Source: Myxococcaceae bacterium (lineage in GTDB: Bacteria > Myxococcota_A > Polyangia > Polyangiales > Ga0077539). Taken from it: a stretch of 64,000 bases of DNA. Shown in pieces: positions 19,045-27,806 of this stretch. Numbering within the stretch: the first letter of the stretch is position 1; every line of letters begins with the position of its first letter. A model generated the notes under the pieces. It did not search any database. It was not told the origin of the DNA and saw nothing but the letters and a program-made list of their open reading frames with translations. The translations under genes and the position numbers were made by a program. The stretch covers positions 1 through 64,000 of the forward strand of contig SCUS01000113.1 of assembly GCA_004297725.1 (NCBI GenBank). The letters are read 5' to 3'.

Positions 19045-20148
19045 TCAGGATGCGCGACGGCCGCGCCGGATGTCGATGCGGTAGAGGTCGACGTCGGGCT
19101 CCGCAGCGGCCGCGGGGCGCTCCCGGCGAAGGGCGGTGATGAGGGGATGGTCGGGGCTCTTCGCGCACGCCGGGTCGGTGCGGGCGGCGTCGCCGGTGAG
19201 GGCGAAGGCCTGGCAGCGGCAGCCGCCGAAGTCGAGCTCGCGCCGGTCGCAGGAGGCGCAGGTCGGGGACATCCAGTCGGTGCCCCGGTAGCGCTGGAAG
19301 TCCTCGCCCCCTCGCCAGATGTCCCCGAGGGGCCGCGAGCGGACGCTGTCCCTTACCATCCCGGGTAATCCGTGGGCGCCGGGGCAGGGGAGCACCGTGC
19401 CGTCGGGGATCACCGTGAGCGAGCGCCGTCCCCAGCCGTCCATGCAGGGCTTCGGTGAGTCCTCGTACCAGTCGGGGATCACCCAGATCACGTCCATCTT
19501 CCCCCGCAGCCGGGCCCTCTCGGCGAGGGCGAAGGCGCGGGCGCTCTCCAGGGTCTCCCGGTCGGGCATCAGCGCGTCCCGGTGCACGAGGGCGCTGCCG
19601 TGCCACTGGGTGTTGGCGAGCTCCAGCCGCTGCGCCCCGAGCGACTCGGAGAGCGCGATGATCTCCCCGACGAAGGGCAGGTTCTGCCGGTGCAACACGG
19701 CGTTGATCGAGAGCGCCATCCCCAGGGGCTTCACCCACCGGGCGGCCTCCAGCTTGTGGGCGTGCACGGTCGTCCCCGCGATGCGGTCGGCCCGCCCCGC
19801 GTCGCTGTCCTGGAGGCTCACCTGCACGTGGTCGAGGCCCGCGTCGGCCAGCGCGGCGAGGCGCTCGTGGGTGAGGTGCCAGGCCGAGGTGATGAGGTTG
19901 GTGTAGAGCCCGGCGTCCCGGGCGGCGCGCACCAGGGTCTCGAGGTCGTCGCGCAGCAGCGGCTCTCCCCCGGAGAAGTGCACGTGCAGCACGCCGAGCT
20001 CGCCCGCCTCGCGCAGCACCCTGGTCCACCCGGCGGTGTCGAGCTCGTCGTCGTAGTCGCGCCAATGGGTGGGGTTGGAGCAGTAGGCGCAGCGCAGCGG
20101 GCAGCGGTAGGTGAGCTCGGCGAGCAGCGCGACGGGGGCTTCGGTCAT
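19045..20148 (-). CDS. pqqE: PqqE-type radical SAM/SPASM protein
   Basis: Predicted 367-aa radical S-adenosylmethionine enzyme. The radical SAM cluster motif is Cys16-x3-Cys20-x2-Cys23 (TYRCPLRCAYCSNP). Diagnostic PqqE segments follow: HVHFSGGEPLLRRDL-like (HVHFSGGEPLLRDDLETL), LANTQWHGSAL, PKPCMDGWGRRSLTVIPDG, and the SPASM end RELDFGGCRCQAFALTGDA. In PQQ synthesis PqqE with PqqD crosslinks Glu and Tyr of the peptide PqqA. The start overlaps the pqqD stop by 4 bp. pqqA, pqqB and pqqC are not visible in this window. Confidence 0.9.
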   Translation of the reverse strand: MTEAPVALLAELTYRCPLRCAYCSNPTHWRDYDDELDTAGWTRVLREAGELGVLHVHFSGGEPLLRDDLETLVRAARDAGLYTNLITSAWHLTHERLAALADAGLDHVQVSLQDSDAGRADRIAGTTVHAHKLEAARWVKPLGMALSINAVLHRQNLPFVGEIIALSESLGAQRLELANTQWHGSALVHRDALMPDRETLESARAFALAERARLRGKMDVIWVIPDWYEDSPKPCMDGWGRRSLTVIPDGTVLPCPGAHGLPGMVRDSVRSRPLGDIWRGGEDFQRYRGTDWMSPTCASCDRRELDFGGCRCQAFALTGDAARTDPACAKSPDHPLITALRRERPAAAAEPDVDLYRIDIRRGRRAS

Positions 20149-20429
20149 GGCGCCTCCAGGGTGACGTATCCGCGCTCGACGAGCCGCTGGACGAACTCCC
20201 TCACGTCGGCCTCGACGAGCTCCCTCGGGGCCTCGGGGTGCGCCCCGGCCACCGCGTCGATGACCGCCCGGAGCGAGCGCTGCCCGTCGAGCAGCGCGGT
20301 GATCTCCGCGCCCTCCTCGGTGAGCGCCAGCACCCCCTCGGGGACCACCACCACGTGCCGCGAGCGCGCCGCGTCCCAGCGCAGCCGCGCCCTGCGAGCG
20401 AGCACCGGCCGCCGCGCGTCGTCGCTCAC
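20145..20429 (-). CDS. pqqD: PqqD-type peptide chaperone (RRE fold)
   Basis: A 94-aa protein matching PqqD in size and sequence: ARRARLRWDAARSRHVVVVPE, then ALTEEGAEITALLDG, then the winged-helix C-terminus. PqqD is the RiPP recognition element that presents the precursor peptide to PqqE. I chose GTG 20429 because it gives the family length; GAAGG lies about 7 bases upstream. A longer ATG start at 20486 would add 19 unconserved residues. The GTG overlaps the TGA of a 10-codon open frame (20426-20458). Confidence 0.85.
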   Translation of the reverse strand: MSDDARRPVLARRARLRWDAARSRHVVVVPEGVLALTEEGAEITALLDGQRSLRAVIDAVAGAHPEAPRELVEADVREFVQRLVERGYVTLEAP

Positions 20430-20458
20430 GGATCGACCTTCGAGAAGGGCTCTGTCAT
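20426..20458 (-). other. Possible 10-codon leader ORF coupled to pqqD
   Basis: An ATG at 20458 opens MTEPFSKVDP and stops at a TGA that overlaps the pqqD GTG start in the GTGA arrangement used throughout this genome for translational coupling. It is too short and lacks the Glu-x3-Tyr core of PqqA. It may be chance. Confidence 0.25.
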
Positions 20459-20516
20459 GGCGGGGGCGCACCGTAGCGCACCCCATCCGTCCCGGCGATC
20501 GCGTACCGTCGCCCGG

Positions 20517-21986
20517 GTGACGACCTCATGGCGATCGGGGCTCCGCGCTCGGGCGCTGCAGGCCGCGCTGGTGGCGGCGCTGCTCCCCGCCGCGGCGGCG
20601 CTGCTCTCGCTCCGCTCGGCCACCCGCGAGGCTCCCTCCTCGCTCGCCGAGGCCCGCCGCGCGCAGGCCGAGGCCGCCGCCTACGCCCGCGACGCGCAGG
20701 ACCTCTCGGCCACCGCGCTGGCCCTCCGCCTCGCGGCCTCCCCCTCGCTCGACGACGCCTCCGTGGCCTCCTCCGCGGCGGGCCTCCGCGCGGTGCGGAG
20801 CGTCGAGCTGCTGAGCCCGAGCGGGGCCGTGCTCGCCCGCAGCGCGCAGCCCTCCGGGCCTCCCGGGCGCTGCCCTCCGAGGGTGCTCTCCCGCCCGGTG
20901 GCCCTTCGGGTCACCGCGGTGATCACCGTGGACGACGAGGGCTGCGCGAGGGCTCCGGCGCCGCCTCCGCGAGACCCCATCGAGGCGGCGCTCCTCCCCA
21001 CGCTGCTCGCGGCGGCGGTGGGCGTGCTGTCGGCGCTGGGGCTGCTGAGGCCGAGGCGCAGCGGGTCGGCCGCGGCGCTGATCACGGCGGCCGGGAAGGT
21101 GGGGCAGGGCGACCTGGGGGTGAGGGTTCCGGCGGGCGACCGCGATGAGCTGGAGGCGCTGAGGGTGGCCTTCAACGAGATGGTCGCGGAGCTCTCGCTC
21201 TCCCGCGCCAGGGTGGACTACCTCCAGCGCATCGCCGGCTGGCAGGAGCTCGCCCGGCGCCTCGCGCACGAGATCAAGAACCCCCTCACGCCCATCCAGC
21301 TCGCGGTGCAGGAGGCGACGAGGCGCTACCCGGGCGACGACGCGGCCTACAAGCGCACGCTCGACACCACGAGGGAGATCGTCGAGGAGGAGGTGGCCAC
21401 GCTGCGCCGGCTGGTGAGCGCCTTCTCGGAGTTCGCGAGGCTGCCGGACGTGAAGCCCGCCCCGGCCGACCTCGCGGAGTTCGTGCGCGACATGGCGAGC
21501 TCCCGGGCGCTGCTCGACGAGCTCGACCCCGGGGTGACCGTGCGCTTCGAGCCGGGCGCCGCCGAGGTGCCGGTGAGGCTCGACCGGATCATGTTTCGCC
21601 GCGCGGTGGAGAACCTCCTGCGCAACGCGGTGGAGGCGATGGCCTCCACGGGGGGGACGGTCTGGGTGCGCGTCGAGTCACGGGAGGTGACCGAGCCCGG
21701 CGCGGCGCAGCCCTCGGCGCAGGCGTGGCTGGTGGTCGAGGACGACGGCCCGGGCATCCCTGCCGCACAGCGCGACAAGGTCTTCGACCCGTACTTCACC
21801 ACCAAGGCGACGGGCACGGGGCTCGGGCTCGCGATCGTGCGAAAGATCGCCCTCGACCACGACGGCGACGTGGGGCTCGAAGACCGCCCCGGAGGCGGCA
21901 CCCGCTTCGTCCTCACCCTCCCGAGGACCACCGGGGGAGCGCCCCCTCGGCGCTCCTTCGTGACCTTCTCTTCGCGCCTTTCCTGA
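20517..21986 (+). CDS. Sensor histidine kinase (NtrY-like)
   Basis: Predicted 489-aa membrane sensor kinase. Two hydrophobic segments (ARALQAALVAALLPAAAALL near the N-terminus and a second near residues 160-180) flank a periplasmic sensor loop. A HAMP-like region follows, then the phospho-acceptor box with His251 (RLAHEIKNPLTPIQL), and an ATPase domain with LLRNAVEAM (N-box), DDGPGIP (G1) and TGLGLAIVRK (G2). The NPLTPIQL version of the H-box is typical of NtrY-like kinases. The GTG at 20517 was chosen because an earlier start would run into the divergent pqqD gene. No response regulator lies next to it. Confidence 0.88.
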   Translation: MTTSWRSGLRARALQAALVAALLPAAAALLSLRSATREAPSSLAEARRAQAEAAAYARDAQDLSATALALRLAASPSLDDASVASSAAGLRAVRSVELLSPSGAVLARSAQPSGPPGRCPPRVLSRPVALRVTAVITVDDEGCARAPAPPPRDPIEAALLPTLLAAAVGVLSALGLLRPRRSGSAAALITAAGKVGQGDLGVRVPAGDRDELEALRVAFNEMVAELSLSRARVDYLQRIAGWQELARRLAHEIKNPLTPIQLAVQEATRRYPGDDAAYKRTLDTTREIVEEEVATLRRLVSAFSEFARLPDVKPAPADLAEFVRDMASSRALLDELDPGVTVRFEPGAAEVPVRLDRIMFRRAVENLLRNAVEAMASTGGTVWVRVESREVTEPGAAQPSAQAWLVVEDDGPGIPAAQRDKVFDPYFTTKATGTGLGLAIVRKIALDHDGDVGLEDRPGGGTRFVLTLPRTTGGAPPRRSFVTFSSRLS

Positions 21987-22019
21987 CTCCGTCCGGGCGT
22001 GCGAGAGTCCGCCGCTGCG

Positions 22020-22811
22020 ATGCGGAGACTACGAATTCAGGCGGTCTGGATGGCGGCGGTAGTGTGCGGTGCGAGCAGCGCGTGGGCGACGCATCCCGAC
22101 TACGAGGGAGAGCGAGGCATCGAGGCGCACGTCGCGATGGGCTACGGGCTCTTCACCTCGGCGAGCGACCGGGTGTTCCTGACGGCGGGCGAGGTGAGCA
22201 CCGGGGCGCTCGACGCGTTCTCCGGGGGCTTCAACGCGCGCCTCGGGGCGGGCTACCGGATGCTGCCCTACCTGAGCGCGGGCATCACCGCGGGGGTGCA
22301 GTACCTGGGCGCCGCGGACCAGTACACCGCCAGCGAGGCCCGCCTCGGCGCGGCCGACTCCTTCATCGGCTACACCGTCGGGGTCTACGCCCGGCTCTAC
22401 GTGGGCTCGCTGCTCAACGGCGCCCGCACCGCGCCGAGGGTGTTCTTCCGCAGCGCGGGCGACACCCGCCGCTTCGACCCCTTCGTGTCGCTGGGGATGG
22501 AGTTCGTGCAGGGCATCCAGCGGAGCCGCTCGTACACCGAGCCGCAGAACCTCACCTCCTGGACCACCACGTACATCGGCATCCCGATCGTGCTGGGCGC
22601 GGAGTACCGCGTGGTCACGCAGTTCGCGGTGGGCATCAACCTGGGCTTCACCCCGCTGGTCGGCGCGCGCACCAACCGGCTCAGCCAGACGCGCGACCTG
22701 CGCCCCGGCATCGACGAGATCACCCGCACCTCGACCGACTACACGCCCGACGCGGCGGCCAACCTCAACCTCTGGCTCGGCCTCACGGCCCGCTACACCC
22801 TCACCTTCTGA
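22020..22811 (+). CDS. Outer-membrane beta-barrel protein
   Basis: This 263-aa product has a signal peptide (MRRLRIQAVWMAAVVCGASSAWA) followed by alternating hydrophobic/polar strands rich in Gly, Tyr and aromatic residues (GGFNARLGAGYRML, YLSAGITAGVQYLG), and it ends in an aromatic residue (LTARYTLTF), as expected for a BamA-recognised barrel. Function is unknown. I chose ATG 22020 over a GTG 21 bases upstream because it places the signal peptide correctly. Confidence 0.75.
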   Translation: MRRLRIQAVWMAAVVCGASSAWATHPDYEGERGIEAHVAMGYGLFTSASDRVFLTAGEVSTGALDAFSGGFNARLGAGYRMLPYLSAGITAGVQYLGAADQYTASEARLGAADSFIGYTVGVYARLYVGSLLNGARTAPRVFFRSAGDTRRFDPFVSLGMEFVQGIQRSRSYTEPQNLTSWTTTYIGIPIVLGAEYRVVTQFAVGINLGFTPLVGARTNRLSQTRDLRPGIDEITRTSTDYTPDAAANLNLWLGLTARYTLTF

Positions 22812-22822
22812 GAGGCCCCGCC

Positions 22823-23626
22823 ATGGCTGTTTCGCTGGATGGATTCGCGCTGGTCCTCGGCGCATCGAGCGGCATCGGAGCCGCCACGGCGCGCGCCCTC
22901 GCGAGGGCGGGCATGGACATCATCGGGGTGCACCTCGACCGCCGCGCCACGCTGCCGCAGGCCGACGCGGTGCGGGCCGACATCGAGGCCGCCGGGCGCA
23001 CGGCGTGGTTCTTCAACGTGAACGCGGCCGACGACGCGAAGCGCCGCGCGGTGCTCGCCGACGTCGCCTCTCGGCTGGAGGCGCGGGGGAGGGGGGAGAC
23101 CGTGCGGGTGCTGCTGCACTCGCTGGCCTTCGGCTCGCTGCGCCCGCTCGTGGCGGGCGAAGGCGACGAGACCCTCACCCGGCTGCAGATCGAGATGACC
23201 CTCGACGTGATGGCGACCTCCCTCGTCTACTGGACGCAGGACCTCCTCGCGATGGGCGCGCTCCGCCCTCACGGCCGGGTGTTCGCCATGACCAGCGGGG
23301 GCAGCACGCAGGCGCTGCCGTCCTACGGGGCGGTCGGGGCGGCGAAGGCTGCGCTCGAGTCCTACGTGCGCCAGCTCGCGGTGGAGGGCGCGTCGCGGGG
23401 CTTCACGGCGAACGCGATCTGCGCCGGGGTGACCCGCACCCCCGCGCTGGAGCGCATCCCCGGGCACGAGCTGCTCATCGAGCGGGCCCTCGCGAAGCAC
23501 CCCCAGGGGAGGCTCACCACCCCGGAGGACGTGGCGAGCTGCATCGCCGCCCTGGCGGTGCCGGAGACCGACTGGATGAACGGCAACGTAGTGCGGGTCG
23601 ACGGGGGCGAAGGCGCGGCGGGCTGA
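22823..23626 (+). CDS. Enoyl-ACP reductase-like SDR (FabL/FabI type)
   Basis: A 267-aa short-chain dehydrogenase. The NAD(P)-binding loop is GASSGIG (residues 13-19). The catalytic pair is Tyr168-x6-Lys175 (SYGAVGAAKAALES), the spacing found in enoyl-ACP reductases FabI and FabL rather than the Tyr-x3-Lys of ordinary SDRs. GASSGIG favours FabL-like. It probably reduces trans-2-enoyl-ACP in fatty-acid synthesis, or a related enoyl thioester. It sits 11 bp after the barrel gene. Confidence 0.82.
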   Translation: MAVSLDGFALVLGASSGIGAATARALARAGMDIIGVHLDRRATLPQADAVRADIEAAGRTAWFFNVNAADDAKRRAVLADVASRLEARGRGETVRVLLHSLAFGSLRPLVAGEGDETLTRLQIEMTLDVMATSLVYWTQDLLAMGALRPHGRVFAMTSGGSTQALPSYGAVGAAKAALESYVRQLAVEGASRGFTANAICAGVTRTPALERIPGHELLIERALAKHPQGRLTTPEDVASCIAALAVPETDWMNGNVVRVDGGEGAAG

Positions 23627-23871
23627 GGTCCGAGTGGGCCCGTAGAGCCCCCCGCCCATGACATCGGTCAGGTCGGGTCACCTCCCTCCTGCCTTCCATC
23701 ACGGGTGCAAAAGCAGCGCTACGGCCGCACAAAGCGCGGACCTATGTCTGGCTCGGAAGGAGTCAGATGTTCCATGCGTCATCCGTTTGAGCTCGTAGCC
23801 GTCGCCCCAGGGTCCGTGGGCTGTAGGCCCGCCGCGCAGGTCGCTCTCCGCTCACCGATCGGGGGGTCGCG

Positions 23872-25392
23872 ATGATCGGCCGCAAATCGATCCGTTCGCT
23901 CGCGCTTCCGCTCACCCTCGGGTTCGCGCTGGGCTCCTGCGTCCCGCCGCCCTCGCAGCCCGCCGCGCCCGCGCCCGCGCCCTCCGCGACGCCTGCGCCT
24001 GCCGCAGCCGCCCGTGGCGGGTCGAGGCCCCTCGCGCCGCTCACCCGCGCCGAGGAGAACGCCCTCCCCTCCATCGAGCAGACGCTCGTCCGGCCGCCGG
24101 GCCTGCCGCCGCCCATCACCCGCCGCACCCCCGCCAAGGTGGTGATCCACCTCGAGGTGCGCGAGGTCACGATGCCCCTCGCCGACGGCGCGACCTACAC
24201 CTTCTGGACCTTCGGCGGCTCGGTGCCGGGCCCGATGATCCGCGTTCGCCGCGGCGACATCGTCGAGCTCCACCTGATGAACCACCCGTCGAGCACGATG
24301 CCCCACAACATCGACCTCCACGCGGTCACCGGCCCGGGCGGCGGCGCGGCGAGCACCTTCACGGCGCCCGGCCACCAGACGCAGTTCACCTTCCGCGCGC
24401 TCAACGAGGGCCTCTACGTCTACCACTGCGCCACCGCCCCGGTGGGCATGCACATCGCCAACGGCATGTACGGCATGATCGCGGTGGAGCCCGAGGAGGG
24501 CTGGGCCCCGGTCGACCGCGAGTACTACCTGATGCAGGGCGAGGTCTACACCACGGGCAACTACCGCGAGCCAGGGCTGCAGCCCTTCGACATGCGCCGC
24601 GCCATCAACGAAGACCCCGCCTACGTGGTCTTCAACGGCCGGGATGGCGCGCTCACGGGCACCAACGCCCTCACGGGCCGCGTCGGCGAGCGCGTGCGCC
24701 TCTTCGTCGGCAACGGCGGGCCCAACCTCATCAGCTCCTTCCACGTGATCGGAGAGATCTTCGACCACGTCTACTCGGAGGGCGGCTCGACGGTGAACAC
24801 CAACGTGCAGACGACCCTCGTGCCCGCGGGCGGCTCGGCCATCGTCGACTTCGGCCTCGAGGTGCCGGGTAGCCTCGTCCTCGTCGACCACTCGATCTTC
24901 CGCACCTTCCACAAGGGCACCCTCGGGATGCTCCGCGTCGAGGGCCCGGACAACACGGTGATCTACTCGGGCCGCGAGGTCGACGAGGCCTACCTCGGCG
25001 ACTACGCCCCGCAGGCCGCCGCCGGGGCCGACGGCGCCGCCCTCCAGCCGGGAGAGCAGACCTTCAACGGCGTGTGCTCCGCCTGCCACCAGCGCTCGGC
25101 CGCGGGCCTGCCGCCGGTGTTCCCGCCGCTCGCGAGCAGCGACTACCTCATGGCCGACAAGACCCGCGCGATCCGCACGGTGCTCGCTGGTCTGAGCGGC
25201 CCGGTGACCGTCAACGGCACGGTCTACAACGGCGCGATGCCCCCGCTCGCGAACCTCACCGACCACGAGGTCGCCGACGTGCTCACCTACGTCCGCAGCC
25301 ACTTCGGCAACCACGGCGACGCGGTCACCGTCTCCGAGGTCGCCGCGGTGCGCGCCACGCTCGTCACGCCGACGCCTGCGGGGCACCCGTGA
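23872..25392 (+). CDS. nirK: Copper nitrite reductase NirK fused to cytochrome c
   Basis: Predicted 506-aa lipoprotein (signal ends LGSC, Cys21). The two cupredoxin domains show copper ligands in MPHNIDLHAV, VYHCATAPVGMHIANGMYGM (Cys, His, Met of the type 1 site) and VDHSIFRTFHKG. A C-terminal cytochrome c domain carries Cys402-Ser-Ala-Cys405-His406 and a distal Met in GAMPPLAN. The enzyme reduces nitrite to nitric oxide; the fused haem domain would serve as its electron donor, as in other three-domain NirKs. It is the first gene of an eight-gene region and shares a 4-bp overlap with nirV. No clear Fnr-type box was seen in the 245 bp upstream. Confidence 0.93.
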   Translation: MIGRKSIRSLALPLTLGFALGSCVPPPSQPAAPAPAPSATPAPAAAARGGSRPLAPLTRAEENALPSIEQTLVRPPGLPPPITRRTPAKVVIHLEVREVTMPLADGATYTFWTFGGSVPGPMIRVRRGDIVELHLMNHPSSTMPHNIDLHAVTGPGGGAASTFTAPGHQTQFTFRALNEGLYVYHCATAPVGMHIANGMYGMIAVEPEEGWAPVDREYYLMQGEVYTTGNYREPGLQPFDMRRAINEDPAYVVFNGRDGALTGTNALTGRVGERVRLFVGNGGPNLISSFHVIGEIFDHVYSEGGSTVNTNVQTTLVPAGGSAIVDFGLEVPGSLVLVDHSIFRTFHKGTLGMLRVEGPDNTVIYSGREVDEAYLGDYAPQAAAGADGAALQPGEQTFNGVCSACHQRSAAGLPPVFPPLASSDYLMADKTRAIRTVLAGLSGPVTVNGTVYNGAMPPLANLTDHEVADVLTYVRSHFGNHGDAVTVSEVAAVRATLVTPTPAGHP

Positions 25393-26198
25393 TTCCCGCC
25401 GCGCGCTGGTCCTCCACGCTCCTGCTCTCCGCGCTCCTTGCGTCGGCGGCGACGGCGTGGGGCCAGCGCGCGCCGCAGCCGGCGCCCGACCTCCGCGTGA
25501 TCCGCGGCGGCGAGTACCGGCCCTTCTATCGCCTCAGGGGGCGCGAGCGGGTCACCGTGCGCGCCTTCGCCCTCGACGCCCGGCCGGTGACCAACGAGCG
25601 CTTCCTGGCCTTCGTGCGCGCCAACCCGGCGTGGCAGCGCACGCGCGTCCGCCGCCTCTTCGCCGACCAGGACTACCTGGCCCACTGGGCCGGCGACGCC
25701 GAGCTCGGCCCCTCCGCGCGCCCGTCCCAGCCGGTCACCCGCGTGTCGTGGTTCGCCGCGCGCGCCTTCTGCGAGGCGCAGGGGCGGCGCCTGCCCACGG
25801 AGGCCGAGTGGGAGTACGTGGCCCGCGCCTCCGAGCGCTCGCCCGACGCGCCTCGGGACCCGGCCACCACCGCGCGCATCCTCGCGTGGTACGGCCGCCC
25901 CAACGCGACGCTCGAAGACGTCGGCGCGTCGCGCCCCAACTACTGGGGCCTGCACGACCTCCACGCCCTCGTGTGGGAGTGGGTCGAGGACTTCAACTCC
26001 GCGCTCGTCGTCACCGACAGCCGCGACAACCAGGGGCCAGGCATCGCTCGCTTCTGCGGCGCGGCCAGCTCTGGCGCGGCCGACGTCGGTGATTACGTCG
26101 CCTTCATGCGCTACGCGTTCCGTCAGAGCCTTCGGGGCTCGTACACGGTGCGAAACCTCGGCTTCCGCTGCGCGGCCGACATCGCGCCCGGAGAATGA
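25389..26198 (+). CDS. nirV: NirV-like SUMF1/FGE-domain protein
   Basis: Predicted 269-aa exported protein with a formylglycine-generating-enzyme-like (SUMF1) domain: PVTNERFLAFV, PVTRVSWFAARAFCEAQG, RLPTEAEWEYVAR and the C-terminal SLRGSYTVRNLGFRCA. SUMF1 proteins named NirV commonly accompany nirK; their biochemical role is not settled. The GTG at 25389 overlaps the nirK stop (GTGA), and the stop overlaps the sco start. Confidence 0.85.
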   Translation: MIPAARWSSTLLLSALLASAATAWGQRAPQPAPDLRVIRGGEYRPFYRLRGRERVTVRAFALDARPVTNERFLAFVRANPAWQRTRVRRLFADQDYLAHWAGDAELGPSARPSQPVTRVSWFAARAFCEAQGRRLPTEAEWEYVARASERSPDAPRDPATTARILAWYGRPNATLEDVGASRPNYWGLHDLHALVWEWVEDFNSALVVTDSRDNQGPGIARFCGAASSGAADVGDYVAFMRYAFRQSLRGSYTVRNLGFRCAADIAPGE

Positions 26199-26839
26199 CC
26201 ATGCGATCCATGACGCTCGGCCTCCTTGCGCTGACGCTCGCCTCGGCGTGCGGGCGCAACACCCCGCGGCCCGCCGCGCGCGCCGACGCTCCGCCCTGCC
26301 ACTGCTCGCACGACGCGAGCGCCCCGATGGCGGCGAACCAGCCGCTCCCCGACACCTCCGTCTTCCAGATGGGCGTGCCGTGGACCGACCAGTCCGGCCG
26401 GGCCTTCGACCTCGCCTCGCTCGCGGGCTCGCCCACCGTCGTGCTGATGTTCTACGGAACCTGCCAGAGCACGTGCCCGCTGCTGGTCCGCGACGTGAAG
26501 CGCGTCGAGGCGGCGCTCTCCCCCGCGGCGCGGGCCCGCACCCGCTTCCTCCTGGTGACCTTCGACCCGTCGACGGACACCCCCGAGCGGCTCAGCGCCC
26601 TCGCGGCCGAGGACCACCTCGACCTCTCTCGTTGGACCCTGCTGCGCGGTGCCGATCACGACATCCGCACCTTCGCCACGGTGCTCGGCGTGCAGTTCAG
26701 CCGCGTGGGCCCGGGCGAGTACACCCACTCGAACCTCATCACCCTGCTCGATCCACAGGGCGTCGTGGCGACCCAGCTCGAAGGGCTCCAGCAGCCCGTC
26801 GAGGAATTCGCGCGGCGCATCGAAGGCTACACACGATGA
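26195..26839 (+). CDS. Sco1/SenC-family copper/thiol protein
   Basis: A 214-aa lipoprotein (LASAC, Cys19) with a thioredoxin fold and the Sco copper site Cys90-x3-Cys94 (YGTCQSTCP) and His178 (YTHSN). Sco proteins load copper into cupredoxin sites or keep their thiols reduced, which fits delivery of copper to NirK. Between signal and domain there is an extra PPCHCSHD stretch (Cys35, Cys37) that could bind metal. It overlaps its neighbours on both sides by 4 bp. Confidence 0.88.
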   Translation: MTMRSMTLGLLALTLASACGRNTPRPAARADAPPCHCSHDASAPMAANQPLPDTSVFQMGVPWTDQSGRAFDLASLAGSPTVVLMFYGTCQSTCPLLVRDVKRVEAALSPAARARTRFLLVTFDPSTDTPERLSALAAEDHLDLSRWTLLRGADHDIRTFATVLGVQFSRVGPGEYTHSNLITLLDPQGVVATQLEGLQQPVEEFARRIEGYTR

Positions 26840-27741
26840 ATCCCTCGTCCTACAGTCTCGCGCTCGCGCTCGCGCTCTGCCTCGCCCCCACGGTGGCGGC
26901 CGCCCAGGCCCCCGCCCCGCCCGGCCCGATGGCCCGCGCCCGCTACTCGCTGCCCTGGAACCTCCGGCCCGCGATCGCCCCCAACATCCTCCGCCTCGAC
27001 GTGGCGGTGGCCTTCAACGCCGCCGGGACCAACACCGCGACCATCTTCACCGGCGGCGGCAAGCCCATCGCGTCGCTGCCCGACCTGGGCTTCTACGGCC
27101 GCGTCGGCGCGGTGACCTTCGGCCCCGACGCGAGCTCCGGCCACGCGACCTTCGTCAACCCCATCCTCTTCGCCCTGTGGACCCCGCAGATCGCCGCGGG
27201 CGTCCGCCTCCCGGTCTTCCTCGGCGTCACGGTGCCCGTCGGCACCGGGAGCGACGCCTCGCCGCTGCAGCGCAGCACCTTCGCCTCGGGCATCTACACC
27301 CGTCAGGCGATGGACAACGCGATGTTCGCCGCCAACTACCTCACCGTCACCGCCGGGGCGGGCGTCTCGTGGATGTCCCACGGCCTCACGCTGCAGGCCG
27401 AGGCCACGGTGCTGCAGCTCACGCGCGTCTGGGGTGCTTCCCTCGACGCCGACAGCTCGCGCACCAACTTCACCACCGGCTTCCACGCCGGCTACCAGGT
27501 GGTGCCCTGGCTCACCGTGAGCGTCGAGGGGCACTACCAGCACTGGCTCTCCACCCCCGCCTCGGTCACCGCCAACGCCCTCACGCGCTCGCAGTTCACC
27601 GTCGGCGGCGGCGTCCGGGGCAACATCCCCGCGGGCTCGGTGCTGCTGCGCCCCGGCGTGGCGGTCTTCTTCCCGACCGGCGGTCAGATGCGGGCGGCCG
27701 ACGCCACCATCCTCCAGTTCGACCTCGCCGCCCCCTTCTGA
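26836..27741 (+). CDS. Outer-membrane protein of the nitrite reductase operon
   Basis: Predicted 301-aa outer-membrane protein: a signal peptide (SLALALALCLAPTVAAAQA), beta-strand-rich sequence and an aromatic C-terminal residue (LAAPF). It resembles transporter/porin-like barrels of the 'outer membrane beta-barrel' class but I recognise no specific family. The 4-bp overlap with the sco gene places it in the nirK operon, possibly for nitrite or copper passage (inference). Confidence 0.75.
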   Translation: MNPSSYSLALALALCLAPTVAAAQAPAPPGPMARARYSLPWNLRPAIAPNILRLDVAVAFNAAGTNTATIFTGGGKPIASLPDLGFYGRVGAVTFGPDASSGHATFVNPILFALWTPQIAAGVRLPVFLGVTVPVGTGSDASPLQRSTFASGIYTRQAMDNAMFAANYLTVTAGAGVSWMSHGLTLQAEATVLQLTRVWGASLDADSSRTNFTTGFHAGYQVVPWLTVSVEGHYQHWLSTPASVTANALTRSQFTVGGGVRGNIPAGSVLLRPGVAVFFPTGGQMRAADATILQFDLAAPF

Positions 27742-27806
27742 CCAGACTTCCTCCTGCGCTTGTCGCTCGCCGGCGATGGCATCAACCTCGCAGTGAGTTG
27801 AAACAC

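Noticed and set aside
20430..20623. 65-codon frame ending in the 10-codon peptide as a pqqA gene
   Set aside because: Most of it is antisense to the histidine kinase gene and it has no Glu-x3-Tyr core.
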